DNA from: Sarcocystis neurona
Taxonomy: Eukaryota > Apicomplexa > Conoidasida > Eucoccidiorida > Sarcocystidae
Direction: 5' to 3'
NCBI GenBank assembly: GCA_000727475.1
Contig: KL647318.1
Span: 724,201 to 788,200 of the forward strand
Length of the DNA stretch: 64,000 nt
In this document: piece after piece, positions 23,438 through 36,700 of the stretch
Layout: each line of letters opens with the position of its first letter
Numbering within the stretch: the stretch's first letter is position 1
Notes under the pieces: model-generated
What the model was told of the DNA's origin: nothing
The model's database searches: none
The model's input: only the letters and a program-made list of their open reading frames with translations
Made by a program: the position numbers and the translations under genes

Positions 23438-26400
23438 ATGCAGCAGCAGCAGCAGAGCAGGAGCAGCAGCAGCCGCGGTGGGTGGAAGAGGTGGACGGGG
23501 GGGGCAGCAGCAGCAGCAGAAGAGCCGCAGCAGAGGAGAAGCAGCGACGTGCAGAAGACTCATCTCTCGTCTTCACAGGGACGCTGCAGCCCCGTCCCGC
23601 CGCCGGGGCTGCTGTTGGCCTGTTGCTGCTTTTGCTGCCTGCTGCTGGGCGCTGCTGCTCCCGCCCGAGCCGAGGTGCCACGTGGAACGCAGATCGAACA
23701 CACTCTCGCATGCACCGTCTGCCGCATTATCATCGGGTAAAGAAGGCTGCTGCTGCTGCCTCCTTATGATCCCTTTGTGGAAGCTTCTCTGCATCTACTT
23801 TAGCGTGCCTCTTTTTTTCGAGAAACAAGACTTGTTTACGATCTCTTCCTTCACCGATATCTAAGTCTTCAAGTCGCCCTCTCCCTCTCTATATATATAT
23901 ATATATGTATATATACCTGTTGTATATGTATTTGTCTTTGTTTGTATGTGCCTGTTACCCACCCTGTGTACGTCTGTGTGTGGACGGCAGATACTTTGCA
24001 TGCGTCTGTTGCCAGTTGTTGGCTTCTTCGCAAGAGAGAGCGACTGCTGCTGGCGCTTTGCTGGGGCAGGGGTGGACACCGGTGGGGCTGGCGACCCGCG
24101 GTTGCTGCTCGACGCCGCACGCGTGCATGCGTTTCTGGGGCACTGCTGCTGCCGTCTGCGGTCCCGGCGTGGACGCTGACGACGCCGCTACTCTTCCTGC
24201 TGCGCTTGCTGCTGCTGTTGCTGCTGCTTCTGCAGGAGCCTGGACGCGGACTTGCAGTATCTGCTGTCCGCGGGGAAGTACTGGAAGCAGGCAGATCTCG
24301 ACCTGCGCTTGTCGATTGCATGCGGCCACCCGCACATATCGGTCGGGGACATGCACACGGCCTGCATGCGCTTCATGCTCGAGCATTCGAGAACTATTAA
24401 ACACGACGTGAGTCCCCCCCGCGCTCTACGCGGCAGGACCTCTTCCAAGCGCATGCAAGAGCCCCCCCCACACCGGCCCCGGCTCTGGGCGGCCACAGCC
24501 GGCCTTCTACACAGAAAGTAGTCCTCTTCACCCGTATATATAAACGTATACATCTCTCTCTCCCTAGTACATACATGTTGTGCTGTACGCGCACATATGT
24601 AGATGCATGCGCGCATGCATAGCTGTACATATAACCTACGCATGCATCTCCTTGGAGACGACTGTGGGCACTGCGTCAGGCGCACGCGTCTCGCAGCAGC
24701 AGGGGACACCACCGGCCCCCTCGGGCTGCAGGGAGGCCGAAGTGGCTGCGTCACAGCAAAGTGTGGCGCGCGGGGCAAATGTGTATATACGTATATTCTT
24801 CTGTGCGTGTCTCTCTATATATACGTGTGTATATGCTGTCTTGCATGCACGTATGCATGCATGTGTGTGAACTCCGCTTCGTGGGTGTGGGCGCATGCAT
24901 TCGTATATATATTTGAGTCTGCACCACGTCCGTGCGTGTCGCTCTGTTTACGTGCGAGGACGCATTTGTATGCGACGTGGAAGTGTGAATATATGGGATA
25001 CGTCTGTGGGGAGGGATGTCTGCGGTGTACGTACACCTGGCTGCTTACGAGGTGGAGGTCGACTCACGAGACACAGAGACAGGGGGGCGTGCGGACTCTG
25101 CTCCTGGCCCGCGGCCGCCATCGCTGACAAATGCTGTTGCAGACGCTTCGCGAAGCGACGCTCGAAGAGTGCGTCCTCCTCGTATTTTACTGAGCAGCAC
25201 GGACATCTTCGTGTCTTCTGTTTGTTGGTACTGCAAGGAGCCGTGCACGGAAGGCAGTGTCGACTTGACTGCTGCAGCTGCTCCCGCTGCTCCGTTGTAC
25301 GAGAGAGAGTTGCTGCTGTCGCGTGTGTGCTGCTGCTCATGCTGCTACTGCTGCACGTGACGGAGAGCTGCTATTCTCTCGTGTGTGTGCTGCTGCTTTT
25401 ATGCTGCTGCTGCACGTGATGGGGAGCTGCGATTGTCTCGCGTGCGTGCTGCTGCTTTTGTGCTGCTGTTGCGCGTGATAGAGAGCTGCTGTTGCCACCT
25501 GTGTGGTGCTGCTTTTATGCTGCTGCTCCACGTGATGGAGAGCTACGATTGTCTCATGTGTGCTGCTGCTCCTGATGCTGCTTTTATGCTGCTGTTACAG
25601 GTGATGGAGAGCTGCTGTTGCCACCTGTGTGGTGCTGCTTTTATGCTGCTGCTGCACGTGATGGAGAGCTGTTGCTGCCCCCTGTGTGGTGCTGCTTTTA
25701 TGCTGCTGCTGCTGCTGCCTGTGCTAGAGCTGCTGTTTGCTCTAGTGCTGCTGCCACGGCGGCAGGTGCTGCTGCGCAGCCGCATTTGCTGCTGCTGCTG
25801 CTGGTGCATCGGAGGCAGCTGCATGCTCCAGCTGCCTCGGCCTCGGTGACCCGCTCAATAGAGAGCAGGCGCCGCTGCTGCTGCTGCATGTCATCCTGCT
25901 GCTGCTGTGTGTCGTCCTGCTGCTGCTGTGTGTCGTCCTGCTGCTGCTGTGTGTCGTCCTGCTGCTGCTGTGTGTCGTCCTGCTGCTGCTGTGTGTCGTC
26001 CTGCTGCTGCTGGATGTCGTCCTGCTGCTGCTGGATGTCGTCCTGCTGCTGCTGTGTGTCGTCNNNNNNNNNNNNNNNNNNNNNNNNNNNNNNNNNNNNN
26101 NNNNNNNNNNNNNNNNNNNNNNNNNNNNNNNNNNNNNNNNNNNNNNNNNNNNNNNNNNNNNNNNNNNNNNNNNNNNNNNNNNNNNNNNNNNNNNNNNNNN
26201 NNNNNNNNNNNNNNNNNNNNNNNNNNNNNNNNNNNNNNNNNNNNNNNNNNNNNNNNNNNNNNNNNNNNNNNNNNNNNNNNNNNNNNNNNNNNNNNNNNNN
26301 NNNNNNNNNNNNNNNNNNNNNNNNNNNNNNNNNNNNNNNNNNNNNNNNNNNNNNNNNNNNNNNNNNNNNNNNNNNNNNNNNNNNNNNNNNNNNNNNNNNN

Positions 26401-29400
26401 NNNNNNNNNNNNNNNNNNNNNNNNNNNNNNNNNNNNNNNNNNNNNNNNNNNNNNNNNNNNNNNNNNNNNNNNNNNNNNNNNNNNNNNNNNNNNNNNNNNN
26501 NNNNNNNNNNNNNNNNNNNNNNNNNNNNNNNNNNNNNNNNNNNNNNNNNNNNNNNNNNNNNNNNNNNNNNNNNNNNNNNNNNNNNNNNNNNNNNNNNNNN
26601 NNNNNNNNNNNNNNNNNNNNNNNNNNNNNNNNNNNNNNNNNNNNNNNNNNNNNNNNNNNNNNNNNNNNNNNNNNNNNNNNNNNNNNNNNNNNNNNNNNNN
26701 NNNNNNNNNNNNNNNNNNNNNNNNNNNNNNNNNNNNNNNNNNNNNGTGTGTCCTGCTGCTGCTGGATGTCGTCCTGCTGCTGCTGGATGTCGTCCTGCTG
26801 CTGCTGGATGTCGTCCTGCTGCTGCTGGATGTCGTCCTGCTGCTGCTGTGTGTCGTCCTGCTGCTGCTGGATGTCCTGCACAGCTGTGTGTGTGCTCCTG
26901 CTGCTCCCGTTGTTCCTGCTGCTCCTGCGTCGTTTCTGCTGCTGCGCACTGTGTGTGTGTGTGCCGCTGCTGCTGCGTGTGTCTCTGCTGCTGCTGCTGC
27001 AGATGTACAAGCGCTACACTCCGGGCTTCGAAGAGTACGAGGAGCTGCTGCCGGCGAAGGAGTACTGCGTCACCTTGAAAACTTGCCGGCCCGGGGACCT
27101 CACTCTTCACGAGACCTACAAGAAGGCGGCCGAGAAGATGCTTGTACGTCCCTTCCTCTTCTTGCTGCTCCAATATCTATCTCTGTATGTATGTGTGTGT
27201 GCTGGGACGCATGCCTATGGAAGCCTCTTGGGCTGCCCGGGGGGCGCTCTCCGTTGCATGTCTCTGTGTGAAGGACAGCAGCACGCATGCGCTTCCGAGA
27301 CGCATACGACTCCGCTTCTCCGTACATGGTCTCTAACAACATACATATATGCAAGTATATAGCGGGCATGTGTGTGCATATACATGTCCGTAAATTGACG
27401 CGTAACCACATATATGTGTGGACGCGTATACGAGAAAGAGAAGCAGCAAACGCCGGTGTAGAAGTTAACGCATGCAGTCATATAGATAGAGGTGTATATA
27501 TTGACGCACACAGCTGCCCCGGTGCTTCGGTTGGAATGTATTTGAATAATACGCATATTTGTCTGGTATCCGGACGTGTATATAGAGGTGCAGCAGAGAA
27601 TTCCGGAGAAGTGCTGCTGGCACAGCGTCGCCACAGGCAGCGGAAGGTCGATATTCTGACTGGGGGGGGCAGTCTATTTTCTTCCCTATATTGACCGGCA
27701 GCACTGCATGCATGCATCTCTCGGTCCCTCTATATACGCAGTTCTCAACAAATTTGCCTACCTATCTACACGTACGTGTGTATATACATCTGTAGAGAAA
27801 TACATAGATAGATAGCCCTATATATATGTGAAAGGCTGAGTAGGACAGCTATAAATAGATAGATAGCCCTATATATATATATATATGTATATGTGAAAGG
27901 CTGAGTAGGACAGGTATGTGGTGCAGCGGGCGTGTGTCTTTTTTGCCGTGCGTGACGGGGTTTGCGCCATGTATTCTTCGCAGCAACTGTAGACACACGT
28001 ACGTGTCTGCATATGAAGGAAAAGTAGACACGCACACGTATATAGGTGCGTGTGAAGTATGTAGACACAGACATGTGTGTCTGTGTGTATATGAAGTATA
28101 GACACAGACGCTTTTCGGGGGCGATGTGTTCGTGGCAGCCGCGTCGTATAGTGTGCCGGTGCATGCATGCGTTTGGATGTTTGTGTGTCTGTACGTGGGC
28201 CCCACTAATCGCAGCAGCAGTAGTAGTGGTGGTACGAATAGCGCAGGAGTCGCAGTCGTGGGACTCGTACCGGTTTCGGAGAGAGTCCTGCGTATATGCG
28301 GAAGAGGTTTAGGAGGGTTTACGAGGGCAAAGGAAGCCGTCCAAAAAGGCGCGCATGTTTTTACGAAGGAAGGAAAGTCGAAGCGGGGAGACACAGACGC
28401 ATGCGTTTCCATATATACACAGGAGCGTGTGGCACAGGAGTCGTACGAGTCGTACGAGTCGTAGCAGTAGTACTAATACTTATAGCAGCAGCAGTAGTAG
28501 AATTACTAGCAGCAGTTGTACTCCTAGTAGTACTCGCTCTCGCAATAGTAGTAGTAGTAGTATACTAGCAGTAGTCGTAGTACTAGTCGTAGTAGTACTA
28601 GTCGTAGTAATAGTAGCAGTAGTAGTAGTGGTAGTAGTAGTAGTACCACAGTAGCAGTAGTAGTAGAAGTAGGACTATTAGTATATGTAGGAGTAGGAGT
28701 AGTAGTAGTAGCAGTAGTACCCCTGCAGTAGTAGTAGTAGTAGTACGGTAGTAGTAATAGTAGTAGTACTACGAGTAGTATATGTAGTAGTAGTAGTAGC
28801 CCTCCTTGCATCAGTAGTGGCAGTAGTAGTAGCTGTAGTGGCAGTTCTACGAGTAGTAGTAGTAATAGTAGTAGTAGTAGTGGCAGTGGTTGTAGTCGTA
28901 GTAGTATATATATGAGGAGTAGTAGTAGTATATGTAGGAGTAGTAGTATATGTGGGAGTAGTAGTAGCAGCACAACTTGTATCAGTAGTAATAGTAGTAG
29001 TAGTACCACTATAGTAGTAGTAGTAGTAGTGGTATACTAGCAGTAGTAGTAGTACTAGTCGTAGTAGTGCTAGTCGTAGTAGGACTAGTCGTAGTAATAG
29101 TAGCAGTAGTAGTAACAGTATTAGTAGTAGTAATAGTAGTACCACAGTAGCAGTAGTAGTAAAAGTAGGAGTATTCGTATATGTAGGAGTAGTAGTAGTA
29201 GCAGTAGGACCCCTGCAGTAGTAGTAGTAGTACGGTAGGAGTAATAGTAGTAGTCCTACGAGTAGTATCTGTTGTAGTAGTAGTAGTAGTACCACTGTAG
29301 TAGTAGTAGTAGTAGCAGCACTAGTTGTATTAGTAGTAGTAGTAGTATTAGCGCTACAAGGACCAGGATAGTAGTACTACGTGTATCAATGTAGTAGTAG

Positions 29401-31038
29401 TAGCAGCAGCAGTAGTAGTACTGGTCGTAGTAATAGTAGCAGCAGTAGTAGTAGTGCCACTGTGGTAGTAGTATTAGTATATGTAGTAGTAGTAGTATAT
29501 GTAGGAGTAGTAGTAGTATTAGCGCTCGTAGGGCGAGGATAGTAATAGTACTACTCGTGCCAGCGTAGTAGTCGTCGTATATGTAGGAGTTGTAGTAGCA
29601 GCACAACTTGTATTAGTAGTAATAGTAGTAGAAGTACCACTGTAGTAGTAGTATTAGCACTACTTGTATTAGTAGTAGTAGCAGTAGTAGTAGTACTAGT
29701 CGTAGTAGTACTGGTAGTAATAGTAGCAGCAATAGTAGTAGTACCACCGTGGTAGTAGTATTGGTATATGATGTAGTAGTAGTAATAGTAATAGTAATAG
29801 TAGTAGTATTATTAGCGCTGCAACGACCAGGATAGTAGTAGTACTACTTGTATCAATATAGTAGTAGTAGTAGTATTACCGCTCGTAGGGCGAGGATAGT
29901 AATAGTATTACTCGTGCCAGTGTAGTAGTAGTAGTGTTACGGTATCGATCGTATTAGTAGTGGGGTATAAGTAGTATTAATATAGTGGTAGTGTATGTAG
30001 TGTAGTGTGTGCCTGTGTGAGGGAAATGAGTTGTCGTTTGGATGTGTATAGACGCGGGAGGGGGGCGACTGCGTGTGTATTGACGCATGTGTGGGGCTGA
30101 AGAGAGAGAACAGCAGCAGCAGCGCCACGTCTTATATGTGTGCATGCACGTGTATGGTGGGAGCCTCTTCTCATCCTGCCACGGACCTTTTGTTTGTGGG
30201 GGAGAAGTTGTGCATCCCGAAGCAGCAGCAGCAGCAGCAGGACACACAGAAGAATCCTCCTGAAAGACACCCACAAATGTACGGGTTTCTTCTTCGTCTT
30301 CCTGCTGCAGCAGAACATCTGTGAGCGGCCCACGCATGCGATGATGCGTCCTGCAGAAACGGTCGGGCACCAAATCGTGTGAGACATCCTCACCGCGCAT
30401 GCGGAGGGACGCTCGTGCGGTCGCCGCGGAGGGTCGCGCCTGTGTGCGGATGGGAGGGGAAGGGTCGCTGGCATATATATGGGGGGGGTGTGCTGCTGCG
30501 GACGTGTGCGACTTCTGTTGCTTCGCTGCGGGTTTGCAGCGCATGCGGGGATGTATATAGACGTCTGTGTATAGAGTACGCAGCAGTGTGTCTGTGTGTG
30601 TGTGTGGGTGCGTATACGCGGGTACGGCTCATATATATATGTATAGAGAGAGAGATGTGTGTATAGTGAAGACAGATAGAGAAGAAGGGAAGAAATATAT
30701 ATATATTTATGTGATGGAGTGGCGGGGTGGAGCACGCAGGGTAGAGAGTTTTGCGTGCATATGCGGGTGGAGCGTGTGTCTATATATGGATATATGTGTA
30801 GATACGTAGAAGGAAAAGAAAGGGTATATATATGTATGTCTACGGAGTGACAGGGACGGAACGCTGCAGCTTGTGTGTATATGCATAAACACATATATAT
30901 ATATATATAGATAGATATATACTTCTGGCGTGACAGACACGTGCTGTGGCGTTGGTGCAGGGCGAGAGTGAAGAGCGCAAGCAGATCGGACAGAAGGTCC
31001 GGGACCAGGCCACGAAAGAGCGGCTGCTGCTGCTGTGA
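23438..31038 (+). CDS. Secreted six-cysteine saposin-like protein (conserved family uncertain)
   Basis: Four exons: 23438-23736, 24236-24407, 27003-27143, 30961-31038. Introns are GT-AG, phases match (2, 0, 0), and the product is 229 residues. Residues 57-74 form a Leu/Cys/Ala-rich hydrophobic core with an Ala-x-Ala-like site after it, as in a signal peptide. It sits behind a Gln/Ser/Arg-rich stretch, so the real start may follow the possible acceptor at 23577-23578. Cysteines at 92, 95, 129, 143, 179 and 185 give spacing 2-33-13-35-5. This is close to the saposin-B pattern, in which the outer pairs (92-185, 95-179) and the inner pair (129-143) would bond. Saposin-like proteins bind lipid or act as ER/secretory chaperones (canopy-like proteins share the layout). 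The tail is charged, ending in four Leu. Gene structure is solid; fold is inference. Confidence 0.75.
25310..25735. repeat. CTG-rich ~55-65-bp tandem repeat (saposin-like gene intron 2)
   Basis: Six to seven degenerate units, each containing tgctgctgcttttatgctgc followed by cacgtgat-gagagctgc-like sequence. They lie within the intron between 24408 and 27002. They translate as Cys/Leu-rich frames that have no splice support. Confidence 0.7.
25880..26882. repeat. 21-bp (cctgctgctgctgtgtgtcgt)n minisatellite with assembly gap (intron 2)
   Basis: Tandem copies of a 21-base unit with two variants (tgtgtgtcgt and tggatgtcgt endings) flank a run of N at 26064-26745. All three plus frames and all minus frames stay open across it, which creates long false ORFs. 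The exon 3 acceptor follows at 27001-27002. Confidence 0.9.
27790..27915. repeat. ~60-bp direct duplication in intron 3
   Basis: The block atagatagatagccctata followed by (TA)n, gtgaaaggctgagtaggaca occurs twice, at about 27803 and 27857. The second copy has a longer TA run. It lies in intron 3 of the saposin-like gene. Confidence 0.75.
28440..29965. repeat. ~1.5-kb (TAG/GTA)n trinucleotide tract with higher-order duplications (intron 3)
   Basis: Almost pure agt/gta/tag triplets interrupted by short unique words that recur at a distance. A word containing acccctgcagtagtag recurs about 496 bases apart (28720, 29210). A word containing aaggaccaggatagtag recurs about 465 apart. A word containing cgctcgtagggcgaggatag recurs about 357 apart. 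The plus strand has stops in every frame where TAG falls; the minus strand gives Leu/Thr/Tyr-rich false ORFs. Confidence 0.9.
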
Positions 31039-33714
31039 CTGCTCAGGAAGGCGTCACACGCGACGGCTGCGGCCCAGCAGCTGCGACAGCCTTTCCAGGG
31101 GGTGCTGCTGTGTTGCTTCTCCTGCCCACGTCTCCAACTTGCGTCTTTGTCATGTCTATACGTATGTCGCCCCCGGCGGTAGCTCTACTGTACGCAGATT
31201 TTACTGTAGGTGTTCGATGTGTATTGCTGTGGAGCAGGAGCAGCGGTGCTCAAGTGCAGGTATGGGTAGATGTGTGCGTGGGGCTTGTAAAGGTTGACGT
31301 GTGTAGCTGCAGCAGCAGTTGTGAGCAAAAGAAGAAGAAGAACAGGTCTAACGGGCTGTTCATTCTGACCTAGTTGTAGTCGGGCTTGATGGGGGAATGT
31401 GCGTGAGGGGCAGGTGCAGCTGCAGCAGCAAGGACCAGAGCAGCTGTGCTGCTGCTGTCTTGTCGAAGATCTGCGTGCTTGACTGTGTATCTCCCCCAAA
31501 CCGCATGCACGGCAGCAACACGGCGAAGCCGCAAAAGCGTATTACGTACGTACTGGCGTATGAAGGGGAACATATCGAGTGCAGTACAGGTGTGCCAGTC
31601 AGCAATGCGGCAGTAAAAAAGGCTCTGCTGCTTGCCGTCCTACACGTAGTTGCGCGCATTTCTTACGCGGCCGCGCGAAGCAAAAGCAGCAGTTGGAACG
31701 AAGGAAAATATATGTATATATTTATATGTGTATATGTAGAGGGAAAAGGGTCGCCGCTAGTTATCGCTCCCTGCTGCTGCTGCTGCTGCGTCGGCCTGTC
31801 TCTCTCTGCAGCCGTTGCTGCCTGTCATTCCCTGTCCTTCCTGCTGTGTGGCTCTCGGTGCTGCTGCCTAGCTGTTGCTTAAGGATGGGAGATACGCAGG
31901 GGGAACAGCACTGCAGCTGCGGCATATCAAATTCTGCATCATAGAGAACATTTTGGCAGCAGCAGCAACAGCAGGAGGAACAGAGATCTGCTGCTAAAGT
32001 TGTCTCAAAAAGACTGAGCGGCAGCAGCAGCGGCAAGACCCGCGAAGGAAGATCGTCGATTTATACCGCTTTTTCAGACGCGCGAACAATTCGTCGCGTT
32101 GCATGGAGCTGGCAAGGCGCCACCATCCCTGCGTCAGAAATTTCCACCTGTATCTGCATCCGTATGTCTACATAAATTTATACATGTATTCACACACGTG
32201 TGTACACGTGTGTATGCGAATGCTGATACGCACTCACGTATGTGGTTGTCCATATACATATATATATATACATATATATAAACACAGACGTATATATATA
32301 TATATATATGTGTAGGCACATACCCATACCTGTCAATGTGTGAGGATCTATTGACATGCATACATACAGATACTTGTATATATGCGTCCCTGCCCCCTGT
32401 GTTCATATGTAAATCTATCCGGTTTCCTGTATTGACAGGTAGCCATATCTATATATTTGTAGTGTGTGCACAAGTACATATGTATAGACAGGTCAAACAC
32501 ATGTGTGCGTATCTCTATGTTATCCAGGTGTATATGTAGACAGGAAGACCGGTTGTCAGCGTAGAAGTGAGAGGCTTTTTTTCTGCTGCTGCCTGCAGTT
32601 GTTTCACATGAGAGAGGCGTCGAGGGACTCTTTCGTAGTCCAAATCCCCGTTATAATATACTCGGAGCCATTTGAACAGAGTTATACAGGAGTGCGACCT
32701 GCATGCGGTTGCCGCACATATATTATACACATATATGTGTTTAGTCGTATATGCAAAGGCTCGTACCGGCAGATATGTGCAGACCGTGAAACTCTGCGCA
32801 CCCACTTTACGGATGTAACGCACGTGCATATGTACATATATTCCCGTTTTTATATGGAGCCCTCACACATGTACATCTCTGTGAATGTGAGTCTATACAT
32901 GCACATACTTGTCCCTCTATTCCTGTCGACAATCCTACGGTTTGGCACACTATATATGTCTATCTATATCTATATATGTGCACACACACACACACACATT
33001 TACACATACAGACGTACTTACCACCTACTGTTCCACCTCTTCGATACATCCAGTTATACACATATATGTATATTGATCCATACATACATCTGCACACATA
33101 TATTTATGTATACGGTCGAGTGAAGCATACGATCAGATAGAGGTGCTAATTTATCGAAATATCGATAAAATTCCCAATTTGTATAGTTTTCAATTTACAG
33201 GCGTCGCCTGTTGTGCGGTGTCGGTAGACCCGACCGTCGCTGCATCAGCCACGGTGGTGACGTCGGGAAGAAGCGAGCGGGACAGAGCCAGTCGCATGCA
33301 CTTGTTCACCTTCGTGAACGAGTACACCTCTTCTCATTTCGTTGCAAAGAGAAACCAGCGTCGACACTTCTCCGTACACGTGGGCTGACGCAAAGCTCCT
33401 GCCTACATACATACGTACACAAGTGTGGGTGTATACGTGTTTTCTCTGTGTATACGTGCTACTTCACCTTGCCTGTTGCGGGGTAATATGCCGGCGTCAT
33501 ACGGAGGGATGCGTACGCATCTGTACATGGGCGGACACACGTAGATGCCTATGTACTTCTCTTCAACTGTATGTGGAGGCGCGCCTGTACGTGTATATAG
33601 AATTCTTTGATGTGGAGGGGGATACACAAATAAGTGCCGACGTTCACGTGAGATAAGGGCATGTGTTTGTCGAAGCGACTGCTACACAACAAAGCGAGGA
33701 AGACAAGCGACACA
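31039..33714. other. Convergent intergenic region between saposin-like gene and tyrosyl-tRNA synthetase
   Basis: Holds the 3' ends of two converging genes. CAG-rich islands lie at 31420-31460 and 31960-32030, and TA tracts at 32258-32312 and 32950-33110. Plus ORF 31397-31882 has a mixed composition but no start context or motif, and probably belongs to 3' UTR sequence. No further gene is supported. Confidence 0.45.
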
Positions 33715-36700
33715 CTAAGAGGCGGGTGGAACCTCGGCAATAATAACATCTTGGCACCGTCGCTGCACTGGCCAAAGTCGGTCCTCAACCAGCTGCACGG
33801 CAGCGAAATTTTTTTTCCCTACGCAGATGAGAATATTTCCTTTTTCGAACCTTTCTTGCATCCTCTCCTCTTCTTCCTGCAGTACTTGCTGCTGCGGCTT
33901 CACGCTGCCCCTAGTCAGCGTTTGGCCATCTACCTCACGCTGCTGCTCCTGCTGCGGGTTATTACACTGTGCACGCCGCTCCAGCTGCTGCAGTAGCTCG
34001 TGCGGCCCGTCTCCCTTTTGCTGCTGCTGCTGCAGCCCTCTGCCCTGCTGCTCGCCACTCCTCCCCGCCTCGGGTGCTGCGTGTCTATCAGCCGCCTGCT
34101 GCGGGTGCTCGTGCGGTCGGAGCGGTCGCCTCTCTGCTACTTGCTGCTGCTGCTGCCTTGCAGATGCACGTGAGATATCGGGAGAAGAAGACGCAGCAGC
34201 AGCCTTTCTGTAGAAAAGAGCTGCGTGTAGACGTTGTTCTACATCTGCCACTTTTCTCCCGTTGATCGTGACACTGCCTTGCGCAGCCAAGCGGCGGGCT
34301 GCAGCTCGCGACGGGCACAGACGGAGCAGCACCAGCAAAGAGCTAATTGGCAGCGCTGCACTACGTTGACTGCTGCCAGTGCTCCCGCTGCTGTCGAAAC
34401 TCTCACATAGACTGCTGTCACGACTGCTGCCATCCGTGCCGCCTTGGCTGCTCGTGCTACTGCTGCCGCTGTCATTCCACGTTCCATCAAAGCTGCTGCT
34501 GCTGCGGGCACTGCCACCGCTGCTGCTGACACTGCCACCGCTGCTGCTGACACTGCCACCGCTGCTGCTGCTGCGTACGCTGCCGCGGCTGCTGTGTGAA
34601 GACGGCGCTGCCCCAAATAGATGCCACCCGTCTACCGCAGAGGCTCGCAGCCAGTGGGTTGCCGGAAGCATGTCGCCAGTAAAAAAGTGCTCTTCCGTCT
34701 CACCACTGCATCCTGGGGCTCCTCCTCCTCCTCCAAACCCGCCGCCGCTCTCTTCTTCCGTTTCGCCGCTGTTGCTCTTGTCGCTGTCCTTCAACTCAAC
34801 CACCAGGGGTACCTGTGGCACATCCGCGCTGCTGCTGGAGCTGGTCCTGCGGCTGCCGTTTCGCTGCTGCTGGCGTCGGGTGCTGCTGCAGCTGCTGCTG
34901 CTACTCGGGCACCTGCCGTCCTGCGGCTGCGGCTCCACTTCGTAACTGCTGTTAATACCGCCGCCGCTACCTTGCTGCTGCTGCTGGTCATCACGGCTGC
35001 CGCTCTCGGTAGTGCTATCGGCCTTTTGTTGCTGTTCTCGACGACTGCTGCCGGTGTTCCACTGCTGCTGCTCCTGTCGCTGGCTGCTGCTCTCTTGCTG
35101 TTGCTGCTGCTCGCGGCGGGCGTCGCTGCCGGAGTTGGGCCGGAGGAACAGCAGGCGTGCAGCAGCAACTACCTTCTTCACGCGTCGCAGTGTGTCGGTT
35201 CCGTGCACGAGGGCAGTCACGTGATCTGCTAGCAATTCCTGTTGCAGCAGGAGAGGGGAAAGGCGAGGCCGGCAGGGCAGATGAGAAGAAGAAAGGGAAG
35301 AGCAAACGACAGAAGCAGAGGAAGAGAAGCACTCAGCAAGAACCCCCCCCCCACTTACATGTAGATATATCACCGCGACCAGCTCACGCGATAAAGAATA
35401 GAAGGGAAGCACAAGGGCGCAGACGGGAGATACGAGACAGCAAACAGGCAGAGGAAGCGTCCCGCAGTCCGCAAGCATCGGAAACGAATCCAAACGTGAG
35501 AGAAGAGCAGCAGAAGGAAAGCCAGAGAAAAACCTGGCCTCCTCTCTCAGGGCGAAAGCATGCACGAAGGAAAGGCCTCTTTGACACTTAGATGAAACAG
35601 CAGGAGGCGGACTAAGTTGTTGTAAGGGCGCAGAACTCCGCAGGAATCCACGAAACGGAGGAGGAGACGAACATCGACACAACGACAGCAGCTGGCAGAG
35701 GGGGAGACGCGGCGTGTCACATGAACTGTGCAGCAGAAGAGGGAGACGGAAGTGCTTCCGGGGCGGGCCACTCGAGTAGAATTCTCAAAGAGAGAAGCGG
35801 GAAGGAGCACGCAGGCGGCTTCAATGAATGGAAATGTCGCCCGGCGTTATTACGGGCTCGCTGGCGTCTGGCGAGGAGCACAGCGAAGGAGCAGCAAAGC
35901 ACGATGACAGGGACGTCAGCAGAGGTCAGACGGATGTTCCCCGCAGAAAGCAGGTGAGCAGCAGAAAGGACGCGTCGCACAGAAGAAGCAAAAGGAAGAG
36001 AATTCACGTACAGAAGGACAAACACAGGGGGAGACGAGACGGGAGAAAACGGAGACACGGAAGCAGCAAAAGAAGACGGAGACACACCAAGTCGGAAGGA
36101 CACAGATGGAAAGACGAAACGGAAAGACAGAAGAAGACGAATTTATAGGGATAGACGAAGAAGACTCCCGAAGAGGAGAAAATGGCAAAAAAAGGCAGGG
36201 ACAACAGCTGGAAGAGACGGAAGGGAAGCGCGCGGAGACGAGACACGCGCAAAGGAGGGGAGAGACGAGACACAAACGAAGCCGCCCCCCAACGGAGAAG
36301 ACGGATGGACAACTTCTTCTGCTGCACGTTCCTCTCCACGGAAGACTTCCCCCGCATCATCTTCTCAAATATGTGCAGACATACGCGCAGCTCCTTTCGC
36401 AGAGGTCCTCGTGGCTGCGTCGACGCGTCCAGGGACGCACCCGCGAGTGCGACCGAACGGAGACAGAACAGCAACGAAGGAGACGGAAGCGAAAAAAAGG
36501 AGAAGCCGCAGCCACGAAAGCGGAAGAAGGCAACTCGATCAGAAGAGACACGGACACGAAGGAGGAAAAGGAACGACAAAGAAACGCCGGGAGCAGCAAA
36601 TGCCGGGAGCAGCAAATGCCGGGAGCAGCAAACACCGGGAGCAGCAAACACCGGGAGCAGCAAACACCGGGAGCGGCACGCCGACGTGCCGGGTGTTTCT

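Noticed and set aside
25618..27271. ORFs of 350-490 codons across the second gap
   Set aside because: They are readings of a 21-bp CTG minisatellite plus N; the true exon here is only 27003-27143.
28524..29606. Leu/Thr/Tyr-rich minus-strand ORFs
   Set aside because: They are readings of the (TAG)n tract, where the minus strand happens to lack stops.
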